DNA from: Alisma plantago-aquatica
Lineage: Eukaryota; Streptophyta; Magnoliopsida; Alismatales; Alismataceae
Assembly (NCBI GenBank): GCA_963693085.1
Contig: OY856409.1
Location: 1,335,543,415-1,335,607,414 of the forward strand
Length of the DNA stretch: 64,000 bases
Reading direction: 5' to 3'
The notes under the pieces are model-generated. The model ran no database searches. It saw only the letters and a program-made list of their open reading frames with translations, and was not told where the DNA came from. This document shows, piece after piece, positions 12,422-23,709 of the stretch (its first letter is position 1; every line of letters begins with the position of its first letter). The translations under genes were made by a program, and so were the position numbers.

Positions 12422-13402
12422 ATTCGAGTTGGATCTTGGAATATTGACTCTTTGATAGAGAAATATTTAGAGATTGTGGATACCATGATGAGAAGAAAAG
12501 TCAATATAGCTTGCTTGCAGAAAACCAAGTGGACATGGGAATGTTGTGGAGAGATTGGAGATACATGATACAAAATCTGGTATACATGTATTGATAAACA
12601 TAGAAATGATGTTGGTATTATTGTTGATAAGATTGTAAAGGATGATGTTGTCAATACCACAAGGATGGGTGATAGAATCACAACTATCAAGGTTGTTCTT
12701 GGGGGAAAGATTTTTAACATTATTAGCGCTTATGTCCCCCAAGTTGGCCTTAGCGAGGAGGCTAAGAAGGATTTTTGGAATGGCATGGATGAATTAATGC
12801 AGGGAATACTGACATATGAGAAGATCATTATTGGGAATGATTTAAATGGCCATGTGGGGAGTAGCAATGCTGGATATGAGAGGGTTCATGATGGTTTTGG
12901 ATATGGCATCAAAAAGGTCAAAGGAGAGAGGATATTAGACTTTATAGTTGCATATGATATGATTTTGGAAAACACCCATTTAACAAAGAGAGAATCTCAT
13001 AAGATTACTTTCAAGAGTGGGCACAATTGTTGCCAAATTGATTATCTTCTTAGGAGGTAAGTGGATTGTAAACTGTGCAAGGATTGCAAAGTGATTCTTG
13101 GCAAAGAACTCATGACCCAGCATAGGTTGGTGGTTTTGGATATTGAGATGAAGATCAATAAAGGCAAGCATAACAGAAACCACGATAGATGGACCAAGTG
13201 GTGGAATCTTAAAACAGAAAAGAAATTGACTTTTCATGATAAAATCATTAAGGAGGGAACTTGGAACTTAGAGTATGATGTTAATATTATGTGGCATAAC
13301 ATGAAGTCCTGCATAACAAAAATTTCCAAAGAGGTTTTGGGGGAGTCCAAAGGTCGTAGGCCTTTACAGAAAGAAATTTGGTGGTTGAATGATGAAGTAT
13401 AG
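12422..13402 (+). pseudogene. LINE endonuclease domain (EEP/APE type), broken
   Basis: One frame reads IRVGSWNIDSL, then IACLQKTKWTW (family: LQETKW), VNTTRMGDRITTIKVV, IISAYVPQVGLSEE, IIIGNDLNGHVGSS (family: GDLNGHVG), SGHNCCQIDYLL and MTQHRLVVLDIEM. These are the successive motifs of the retroelement endonuclease that nicks target DNA to prime reverse transcription. In-frame stops are at 12566-12568 (TGA), 13058-13060 (TAA) and 13400-13402 (TAG). The order and spacing of motifs are intact, so decay is by point changes. It continues into the RT region after a frameshift before 13570. Confidence 0.85.
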
Positions 13403-13569
13403 AAGACTATTAAACTGAAAAGGGAGATTTATAGGAGCTTGTCCAGATCTCGAGATGATGCAACGTTCTAGAGATACAAGTAAGCAAAGAAAGAAGAAAA
13501 AAAGGTTGTTCAGGAGGTAAGGTCTAGATACTTTGATGATATTTGTAAAAACTAGACACAAGAGAAGGG

Positions 13570-15240
13570 GAAAAAGATATATATAAAATGGTGAGTATAA
13601 GAGAAGGGAAAGAAAGAGACTTAAGTCAAGTAAAATGCATTAAGAATGAAGATGGTAGAGTGTTGGTGAAGGACGATGATATCAAGAACCAATGGAGAGA
13701 CGACTTCCATAAGTTTTTCAATAAAGATACTATAAATAATGTTAACAACTCGTGTGACCTGAATACAAGAGATATCATTTACACACAATGAGTTTCACTA
13801 TTTGAGGTCAAGAATGCTTTGAAAAAGATGAAAATGAAAAAGGCATGCAGACCAGGTGGTATACCCATTGATGTATGGAAGAGTATGGGGGAAGAAGGAG
13901 TTATGTGGCTAACTAATTTCCTTAACAAGATCATGAAGACCAAGAAGATGTTAGATCAGTGGAGAAATAGTACTATAATTCCCATCTACAAGAATAAAGG
14001 TGATGTTCAAAGTTACACAAACTACATATGTATCAACTTGATGAGTCACACAATGAAGCTTTGGGAGAAGATTATTGAGCAGAGGCTAAGATCTATAACA
14101 CAAATATCAAACAACCAATTTGGTTTCATGCTGGGAAGATCAACAACAAATGCTATCTTTCTAATAAGGAGGCTTATGGAGAAGTATAGAGAAAGAAAAA
14201 GAGACCTTCATACAATTTTTATTGATTTAGAAAAGGCTTATGATCGAATACCCAGGGAAGTGATGGTTTTGAGAAAAAGGGTGTACCAATCCAATACATT
14301 GACTTGATTAAAGACATGTATGATAGCTCTACTGTAAGTGTGAAGACTCCTGGAGGAGAGACTTCAAATTTTCTTATCACATTTGGGGTACACCAAGGAT
14401 CCACACTCATCCCATATGTGTTCATTCTTGTTATGGATGAGTTGACGAAGAATGTTCAGGATGTTATTCCTTGGTGTATGCTATTTGCTGATGGTATTGC
14501 ATTAATTGCTGAAATTAAAGATAGATTGAATGATAATGTTGAATTTTGGAGAAAGACATTGGAATCAAATGGAGTGATGATTAGTATGATCAAAACTGAG
14601 TATATGCATTGCAATTTCAGCCAATATCGCAGTGTGAATGGTGGAGCTAAGTTGGATGGAGTAGACATACCAAAATGTGATAAATTTTATTACTTGCTTT
14701 CTATTATTCAAATAGATGGGGATGTCAAAAATGATGTTTGTCACAAGATCCCTACATTATGGTTGAAATTGAGGAATGAAACTGGAGTACTATGTGATCA
14801 TAAGATCCCTCTCAGATAAAAAAAAATCAAGTTTTATAGAACTGTTATACAACCAGCCATGCTCTATGGGAGTGAATGCTGGGCTATGAAGAAACAAAGA
14901 CTTAACAAGATGAAAGTGGCTGAAATGCGTATGCTGAGATGAATGTGTGGGAAGACAAGAAAAGATGCTCGAGAAATGACTATATCAGGAATAAAGTGGG
15001 GGTGGTGAACATTGAGGACACGTTACGTGAGGGCCGACTAAGATGGTGGGGCGTGCAATATAGATCGACTAATGCGCCTATACAAAGTAATGCTATTTAG
15101 TCAAGCACAATTAATAGAAGAAGAGGAATGCTTAAATTAACATGGGCGTACAATCTACATCTCGACCAAAATATGACCCATGATAGAGCAGAATGGAAAT
15201 GAATGATCCATGTAGCCCACCCCAACATAGTTAGGACTGA
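13570..15240 (+). pseudogene. LINE reverse transcriptase and C-terminal region, broken
   Basis: Frame 1 carries KERDLSQVKCIKNEDGRVL, a TGA at 13789-13791, then KKACRPGGIPIDVWKSMGEE, WRNSTIIPIYKNKGDVQSY, NQFGFMLGRSTTNAIFLIR and HTIFIDLEKAYDRIPREV. A frameshift near 14265 moves to frame 3: KKGVPIQYIDLIKDMYD, TFGVHQGSTLIPYVF, PWCMLFADGIALI, and after TAA at 14817 KFYRTVIQPAMLYGSECWAM. The catalytic YADD-type box is FADG (14484-14495): the second Asp is Gly, which would abolish polymerase activity. Typical RTE reverse transcriptase order; not functional. Confidence 0.88.
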
Positions 15241-15262
15241 GGCTTAGATGATGATGATGATG

Positions 15263-16105
15263 TATTCCATACCATTCCCTAGATAAGGGAATATATAGAG
15301 AGTTTTTATAAGTAATGATTGAGTATGATTTGATATGAGGTAGACAAACATTGTGTAGAAGTTACTAAATAATTTTGATGTGTGTTAATAATTTGATATT
15401 GTTTACAAATTTAGATATGAAATACAAGCTACTGGGTACTCAATCACATTCTCAGTTAGAATATATTTGATACCATTATGCATTGAAAATGAACAATGCT
15501 ATTCTTAGTAAAAGAAACACCTTGAACATGGTTATATTTAGAAATTCTACGCATCATTATATTTAGTTGGGGTTTTGAAATAGGAAGTAAAATGTCTTTA
15601 CCTTGTATTTGATCCAATGGAAATGATAAAGAACCCACAATATGTATCCTTTCCTAAACTTAGCTAAGAGGATCATATGTCATAGTGGGACCTTGTCACA
15701 ATAGATACTACATGTTACTTCATTAACATCACAACTAAACTTTTCGATTTGATCTAGACCACCATATAGTTCAATATTAGAAACAATTTAGAGTTTGAGA
15801 TAGTCGAGATTAATGGTTACCATCATTATTCACTTAGTATTCAGATTAGCTGGGAGATGCATGCGTGTTTGGACTGTGAGTCCTATATAATAGGTTGCGT
15901 GCCGTTCTTACCTTATGTAGAGCCTAATACAATGGGCTAGTAAGGGCATAGGGAAAGATTTCAAAAAAATATGTCTTAGATATATTAGTTTATCCTATGA
16001 CTTGTACATTGTTCCAATAGGGGTCATGTGTATGTAGATTTGCTGGTGCACTTCAAGCTAGGCAGAGCACATAATGTTAGGTTATTCATCTTAAGTAATT
16101 GAAAA
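15263..16105. other. Gene-free spacer between LINE and LTR nest
   Basis: AT-rich, no ORF of note, no element ends recognised. Confidence 0.5.
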
Positions 16106-16287
16106 TGTTAGAAGTACAAGTCATATAATATATGGGCTACAATATCTAGGCTCATATATAGTCTAGTTAGGTGTAGAAGTCTCTAGAGTCATGTCCACCT
16201 TATTATATATAGAGGATAGGGGTTCTCTTGTATCTATCATATTGTCAACAAAAATCAATATATCATCAATATCATTCCCCTTCTACA
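16106..16287 (+). repeat. 5' LTR of the outer element
   Basis: Starts TGTTAGAAGTACAAGTCATA and ends CATTCCCCTTCTACA. Shared with the right copy: GTACAAGTCATA, a GGCTACAAT/GGTTGCAAT block, TCTAGAGTCAT, CATCATATTGTCAACA and ATTCCCCTTCTA. It is followed by CAAACCTAACCCTAGAG, a leader-like sequence. Confidence 0.65.
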
Positions 16288-19200
16288 TGTATTCATTGCA
16301 TCAAACCTAACCCTAGAGAGAAAGCAACAAGTCTCTACCCACTAGTGGATGCCGCCGTCATGGTTGGCTGTCGCTAGGGACATCTCCATCACCCTCTTCG
16401 TGTGACCATCTCCATCAACCTCTCTCTCTAAAGGGATATTATCATATCCGTCACCCTTTCTCTCTAAAGGGCCATCTTTATATCCTTTGTTGACTTTAGA
16501 CCGTATTCCTTGTCTCATCATCTTCATCTTCATCTTGCATCCCCAACATATCTGTCATTCCTTCTTCCCCTACAAACACAAACTTTTTTCTCTTCCCCAA
16601 GCACAAAATCTAGATGCTACTGTTCTCCTCCATTACAACAAGTCAAGCCACACTAATCAAGGTTCATCGTCATCGACAAGTGGAAGTCCTATCCAACATT
16701 GATATCTCCATGGTGATCTCTTCCATGGTTGAAATAATCTCCACCATGGTTCTATAACCTTATATGCATAAATTTAAAGATCTTATGATCTGTCATATCC
16801 AAAGTCTTGCCTTTATACCTAAACTTCATCCATGGAGATAGATTGAAAGTCCGCCAACATTTTTATATTGGTCTTCACGGGATCTACAAGTCAAAACTTC
16901 CTTGGAGGCAGGTTGTACAATATGCAACTCACCTACATGACATATAACTTAATTCATTATAGGATTCTCTATCAAAGAGGCATGTGGCCATCCAACATGG
17001 TGTGATCAAGAATCTACTCTAATCAACATGCCATGTCAGTTTCTAACATGAAATTCACTAGAAATCTACTCCAATCAACATGCCGTGTTAGCATCCAATA
17101 TGGTGTGTCACAGTTAGGGTTTTCAATTCAATTGAAAACATCGATGATCAAACACAACATACCATCCAATCAACATGACATGTTGTCGCTAGGATTTCCA
17201 ATCTTCCCTTGGTGTATCCTAGATGAGTTCTCCAGACATTCCCTAACACGTAAAATCTCTCACTCCACATGGTGTGTCAAATTTCAAAGCACCCAACAAG
17301 TCCTCACCTAACGTTTCATCCATCTCGCATGTCGTGTTTGGTCAAGAAAAGAATCATATTTTGGGATCTATTGTTTTATGTGGCACACCACAGATTAACA
17401 ACCTTGATCTTTTTTCTCACTCTTGTAATTATGTACTTATAGACTCATAAGATTCTCAATTATATTTAATAACCTCACTCACCATAAAATTGGATTACTA
17501 TGAGTCACATTATGATCAATAAATGATTTCAATGTGATTAAATGTCACATTGAGCTTATTGATTGAGTGCATTATTAGTCTTTTTAACATGAATTTAGAT
17601 CATTTCATGCCCCAACATAATCATCTTGGATCCACACTAGAGAATGTTTTTGACACAATAATGAAAATTTCTTACAAACCAATGTTATAGTTTGAGTGAT
17701 AAGAATTTTGCAATATTTACAAAGTAACACATTTTGAATTCGCCCTATTTTTTACTTTACACATCAGAGACCCGTGGTCCCCCCTCTAAAAAAATGAGAG
17801 TCCACAAATCCCGAGCCACGAATCTCACCCCGAGCCAATCCAATAGTGAGGGATTATCTACCTTGTGTCAGGCGAGGTACACCAACTTTTAGTCAATCTG
17901 GGCCTCCCACCCCTTATTCAAATATAGGAATGTGAAATGTCATTTTGATTAGAAAAATACAAACTTTATATTAAAAATGGTTCCATAACCTATATCCTCT
18001 CTCACTTACTATGATATCCTAAGATGCATGCTTTTGCAGTCTTTTAAAGATGATTTATGCTGCAAAAGTTTGTGTTAAACGATCTAGTGTTGCTTAAATG
18101 ATCAATAATTTGAACAAGTTGATGCATCAAGATTTAAACTTTGTCCATCATTGTGCCCTAAAATGATATAGCGTTGCTTAAGTTACCTAATATGAACCTT
18201 CACACAAAATATACTACTTTAATCCTAAATCTTGTTCATGTTTACCTCAAATCTCTATTCATGCTCTAAATATGTAACACTTGTCATGTTTTAAATCAGG
18301 AATTAAAATTGATCTCCTTATGGTACCAAAATGTGATCTTATGACTTATGTAACTTGAGATGTGACTTTGTTTATAATTTTGATGATGGAACTAAACCCT
18401 ATGCTAATATTGATCTAATGCTACTAAAATCTAGTATGTGACCTCAAAATAAGTCGATTTTTATAGTTTGAACACACATAGTCTATGTGGACCATTTTTC
18501 ACACAATGATGACTATATGACATAATATTGACATGAAATAGGGTCTTTTATGCATGTTGCTAATGTAAGATATAATCTCATTCAAATATTTCTCTAATGA
18601 TGATGCATGCTACACTATGACTTAAAATTAGTAGATTGATGATATTTATGACACCAAACCTTAGTATATATCATTTATAATCTCCTGATGACCATTTTGC
18701 ATGGAAATGACTCTAAATGACTTGAAATGACAATCTCAATGCTTATGTTGATTGTCTTACTCAGATCTTACTTTTATTCCATATAAGATATTGAAAAACT
18801 AATGTTATGATCCCCAATCTTAGTTGTGATGTGTCACCCTAATATTTAAATGAATCCATGATGTATGATTGACTTGATAATAACCATGCATGACCTAGTT
18901 GAAGCGTAAAAATTAATATTGATGAAAATAATACCTAGACTTAGGTAACACATCATCCATAATGATAATGATTATTAAGACCTAATCTTGATGATATTAT
19001 ACAAATTACATTTATTTATGATCTCAAGATCACTTTGTTTTCTCAATTGGAAATAATCTAGTCAAGCTTGATTTAAATCAAATAGTTAATCTTGTGCTCT
19101 AATCAAGGTACCCTTTATCCTCCTTTTGGCCAAACTAGTGGTATTGATCTTGTTGGTATGTATGTATGCTTAAAATGCTTGACTTGATGTACTTGTTTGA

Positions 19201-19984
19201 GCTACTTGTTCCCTATGATTAGTACTTTTGCTTACTTATTATGTGTTGAACAAACTTGAAAACATAATCATAGATGTCGTTATACAAACCTTGTGTAATT
19301 GCATGTATTTCCTAGGTAAGGACACAAGACTGGTTGTCCTACTTGACTTGTCAAGTAAGGGGGTACAATGTTGATAAAAAGGGGTTAACTCTTGGCTTCT
19401 GTTATATAGTCCCTCATGTAGAAATAGGTGTCATTATCAACATTGGCTTTAATGACCCTCACAAACCCCTTCCTTTGAGAAGTTGGTCAATGTCCGTGAC
19501 ATTGTTGGAATAATGGAAATGAACTTAAAGCACATTTACATGTTAATAAGGAAGTATTTAATTCCATTTCATTTTTGTTATTATACTTAGTTTTTCAAAG
19601 CAATATATGTTCTCTTCAAACATGCAATTGTATGCATTTTATAGCGTACTCAACACAATTGTGTTGATGTGTATCTATTTTATGATTTTAGGTATCAGGT
19701 ACACAATGAAAATATTACAATGATCGTTGCTTCCACTCTATTCTAATAATCTAATACTCTTACTCTATTGAAATATAATGACATATAATCGAATTCATAT
19801 GGTGTGATATACGAGAATAAGATCTTAACTACATGTAGTAGTTTAGATTCTTTTGATATTCCATTTTTTTATACATTGGTTCTTATATATTGTTGATTCA
19901 TGCATATGTAATGTGATGTGTTCCATACTAGGGACATATGCTTGTGTAATTTTGCCTTTGACTATCTATCCATTAGGAGCAAGG

Positions 19985-22544
19985 TGTGACAAACTTGATT
20001 CTCAAGGTTTCATAATCTAATGTATGACTTTGAAATTTGGTGCGTCCAACTGACCTTGAAGTTGGTTGTGAAGTTTGTAATCATGAATTGGAGCTATAGT
20101 AAATATTTGAGAATTTTTGGAGATCATTTGAATAATTATAAAATTCATGTGGGCCAAAATGTTAGTTTTTGGAGATATTTTAGTTAGATGGCTAAACAAA
20201 TTCATTTATTATTGAAATTTTTGGAAGAGTTGTTACAGGGGTATTTAAGTGTGATGTAAAATTTTAGACCAATCAAAGCTTGTTTGATGGTTCAAAAAAA
20301 TATACAAAACTATATTCAAACACAATTTAATGGTTCAAGTCATTTACATTATTTTGATGAAATAGTAAAACTTTAATATTTCGAGATTTCTTTGTCCGAA
20401 TAAGGTGGACTTTTAAACGGAGCCTTTTGATTACAATTTGTAGTTTTGATAGATATTGGAAAAAATTATGAATTACCTATTTTGGAGATATGATTTATAT
20501 ATAGTGTTTGAAATCATGTTTAATGGATGGTGTGATTTAAAATATGATTTTAAGTGTTCATGAGAAAATAAAGTCTTATTGAAGTATTGTGTTATTTTGT
20601 CTAAGGATAAGTGTGGATTTGGCTTATAAAGAGAGATTTTGAATCTCTACATCTCAACCAGAATATGGCCAATAATAGAGCTGAATGGAAATGAAGGATC
20701 CATGTAGCCGACCCCAAAATAGTTGGGACTAAGTCTTAGATGATGATGATGATGATGATGATAAGTGTGAATTTGTCATACAAAGATTTATTTTAGAAAT
20801 TAGTTATGACTATAGAAAGATGTTTTGGTGAATCATAATGAAAATTTTGACTTTTTAACATATATCTTGTTAACTGAATTATTTGGACCTTCAAATCTTT
20901 CTATTTTAGTCTCTTTTATTGTCAACCCCAAAAAGAGAAATAGATGTTTTACATGATAAGGAAGACCTGGTCAACATCCATATGATCGGAAGCTATGATT
21001 TTTTAAGGTTATCATATTGTGAAAATGAAAGAATTGAGGTGCATATTGTTGTTTTAGAGGCATCAATTTGATTTAGTAGTAAGTTGGTGGTAGACAACAT
21101 GTGCAAAGACGGTATGGAATATTTATGCATTATTTACACCAAGGAATTATATTAGGAGATATAAGACTTTTGCTACGATGGAGATATTTTGTTATATTAA
21201 AAACATTTTCATTTATAGGATTAATTACATTGTGGAACATAGCCTTGACCAAAAAGTAGTTTGAATTATCAAACCAAGTAATTATGAGTTTGTTTTGATA
21301 CAAGATGATTTAAAATACAAACAAAGTTTGACCATCATTTCTCTCCCCCACTTATATATATATATACACACACCCTATTGATTTTGTCCATGAACACAAC
21401 CAACAATTTGGATTGCTTCATCGACCCATCTATTGCATTTTTGCCCCAAGATTGTGCTGTCGGCATGCTTCTTTAGTGAGACAACATCTTCCTCCCATGT
21501 TTTCCCTCAAATCATGGCCACTAAATATCCAAGACGCAGCTATAGTAGCACACCTCTTCTTCATCTTCTTCACTGGTCATCCTCCCTCTTGGAGAACTTG
21601 ACCATAATCCTTGACCTCTCTTGGAACTTGTGAATTAAGATCTTATTTTGAAAGGTACATGTACTCGAAATTCTAGAAATTGGATGCTGTGATATAGTGT
21701 ATCATTATGTACCTATGGATAAAAGCACTTGTCAACATACACAGTTGAGCTACCTCATTCCGTGTGACTAGAGTTTCGAATTTGTATATGTATATTGATC
21801 TTTTTTTATTTTGTTATTTGGACTTTTTGTATACTCCCTTTGTTTACTTACTACTGTTTCATCTTGAGAATTTTCCCTTTTATATCTAGGGGTCAAGTGT
21901 CTACCTTTTGCCGTTTCATTAGGGTTAAGTGGCCCTTGGCCGTTCTCTCAAGATTAAGTGGTTCCTTATTAATCTTTTCACCCACTCTCATCATGTGAGG
22001 TGATTGACTCTTGTTACAGAGTATATTGTGTTAATTTTGTTTCTAAAAACTTGTACTTGTTGATTACTTGAATGTTATTTGTTGGTTAACATTTATTTCT
22101 TACAAATAAGGCAAGTGGTTATCTCCTTTCAAACATGCATATAATTTTTTTTTTAATGTTTTTCATAACTATATACAATGTTTTTGCATTGACATTGGGT
22201 CATAATTTTAGATTTAGGAATATAATGAAGACTCTACTCATGTCCTCTATCCTCTACACTTTTCTAGAAGATTTGAAGCTACACCAATAAATTTGCAAAC
22301 ATGAGTAATCATGTTATATCAATTTTTGTTGTAGCTAGTCTTTCTCTCTTTTTAAGTTCCTATGTTGTTGCCTATGGGTCATGTACACACTTTTATGGTT
22401 CATTTTAAAACAGTTAGAGATCTTATTTTATTTTATGTATATGATTGTGTGATACTAATTGTACCAAACAAGGGCCAACCTTCGTTCCCTCTACCACTAT
22501 CTAGGAAGTGGGAGTGAGATTGGGGTAAAAATAGTTATGCGATA
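19985..22544. mobile_element. Solo-LTR-like insertion inside the 5' LTR
   Basis: The intact right LTR shows the empty site (CCATTAGGAGTGAGG then ATTTAGACAAT). In the left LTR 2560 bp intervene, bounded by CAAGG (19980-19984) and CGAGG (22545-22549), a 5-bp duplication with one change. The insert begins TGTGACAAACTTGATTCTC and ends TTATGCGATA, i.e. TG...TA, close to the TG...CA ends of LTRs. It has no coding sequence, fitting a solo LTR left by LTR-LTR recombination. It contains a small RTE insertion. Confidence 0.68.
20641..20760 (+). mobile_element. 5'-truncated RTE LINE fragment with long target duplication
   Basis: Matches the last ~110 bp of the LINE at 12120-15262: CTACATCTCAACCAGAATAT, AGAGCTGAATGGAAATGAA, GGATCCATGTAGCC, then (ATG)n with eight units. 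It is bordered by an imperfect ~30-bp direct repeat: GATAAGTGTGGATTTGGC from 20606 and GATAAGTGTGAATTTGTC from 20759, as expected for target-primed reverse transcription. It represents only the C-terminal tail codons and 3' end. Confidence 0.85.
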
Positions 22545-22578
22545 CGAGGATTTTAACAATGAATGGTTCTATGATAAA

Positions 22579-22590
22579 TGGTATCGAAGC
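22579..22590 (+). promoter_or_regulatory. Primer-binding site of the long-LTR element
   Basis: TGGTATCGAAGC lies two bases after the 5' LTR end and agrees at 10 of 12 positions with TGGTATCAGAGC, the complement of the plant initiator tRNA-Met 3' end. It fixes the LTR end and + orientation. Confidence 0.72.
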
Positions 22591-23692
22591 TAATCACATA
22601 TCCTCTATGAGTGTTTCCTAACCCACTAACTCATACGAACACAGGGAAAACATAAGTCCATAATGGTTAAGCTGAGATGTCTAAGGTGATCCCCTTTCTT
22701 TATTTTGATTTCTTGACCTAAGTCTCTGATAGGTCAGAGCTATGATGACATTGACCCTCGCATTTCAATCTCAATTTGATGATGATCTTGAGATATGATA
22801 ATGTTGCCTATAGCTTGTGGTTAAGTTCCTACATTTACCTAGGTCTAGATCATTCATCAACCTCAAATACTATGATAATGAAACTGATATTGATATCTTA
22901 ATATGTTCCTTGATTGTTGCTTGATTGTTGAATATGGATGAATGATCATTCCTATGGACAAAGTAGGATTATGATACCCTAGATATGAATTTTTATTTTG
23001 GACATATAATAATCCAACTTCACTAGGTTCCTTAATATTATAATAATCTAAATCTTCACTGAGGATATTGATCTATGATATCTCGACTCAAGTATATTGA
23101 ACTTTATAATGATTGAACTCCTATGATCACCCTATTTGAATATTGAAATCACCTAAATATATGATTTATGACTTTTATATTCCAAAATCTTGAAAAACTT
23201 AGAATCATGATTATGTTGGCCTCTCAATTAATTACTCAGGGATAATTTCTCATGTGTATTGGGATGGGATCTTCCATTGACTTTGACATGAAACTACCAT
23301 ATTGAAATATGTGTTTGTCTCGAATTGTTGAAATAAGAAATCTCAATCATGCATGTATAACCCCATCTAGGCTGATGAAGAAGTTGCAACCCTAAATGTT
23401 GGGAATGAAAGTCATGATTTACTCTTGATTTATAGAGATCTATCTAATTGACCTAAGATGTGATCTCTCAAAATTTCTAATCTATATGATAATCCCTCAA
23501 AATTTTAGTATATGTGATAATCGCTCCAATTTGATGATCTATGTGGCTATTCTTGATCTTGATGCTCGATTGTCAGATTTTGGAATAAGGTAATAATTAT
23601 GATATCTAACTGGAATACTAAGGGGATTATGATATGGAATATGAATTCCCAATATCAATTGAAGGATTGTGTTAATTTTGGGAACAAAATTA

Positions 23693-23709
23693 TTTTAAGG
23701 TGGGGAGGA
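23693..23709 (+). promoter_or_regulatory. Polypurine tract of the long-LTR element
   Basis: TTTTAAGGTGGGGAGGA ends exactly where the 3' LTR begins with TGTAGCAACC. This is the plus-strand primer site typical of gypsy elements. Confidence 0.72.

Larger units (their letters stand above)
12120..15262 (+). mobile_element. RTE-clade non-LTR retrotransposon (LINE), decayed near-full-length copy
   Basis: A 5' region with ~80-bp tandem units is followed by an apurinic-type endonuclease, a reverse transcriptase and a short C-terminal tail (DRAEWK then HVAHPNIVRTEA), ending directly in (ATG)n at 15247-15262. The endonuclease-RT order, the DRAEW..IHVA tail and the trinucleotide 3' end instead of poly(A) are characters of plant RTE elements. 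Several stops and at least two frameshifts break the single ORF. The 5' limit and the target duplication could not be fixed. A 5'-truncated relative lies at 20641-20760. Confidence 0.85.
17394..22576 (+). repeat. 5' LTR of the long-LTR element (with 2.56-kb insertion)
   Basis: Aligns with the right LTR from AACAACCT at 17398 through TTATAATGACATATAAT-like sequence near 19780 to CATTAGGAGCAAGG at 19984, then resumes at 22545 with GAGGATTTTAACAAT and ends GGTTCTATGATA. Without the insertion it is about 2.6 kb. The right LTR has ~620 bp (about 24250-24870) that is absent here. Confidence 0.7.

Noticed and set aside
12071..12742. Minus-strand ORFs overlapping the LINE start
   Set aside because: They are antisense to the endonuclease frame, whose motif order is clear on the + strand.
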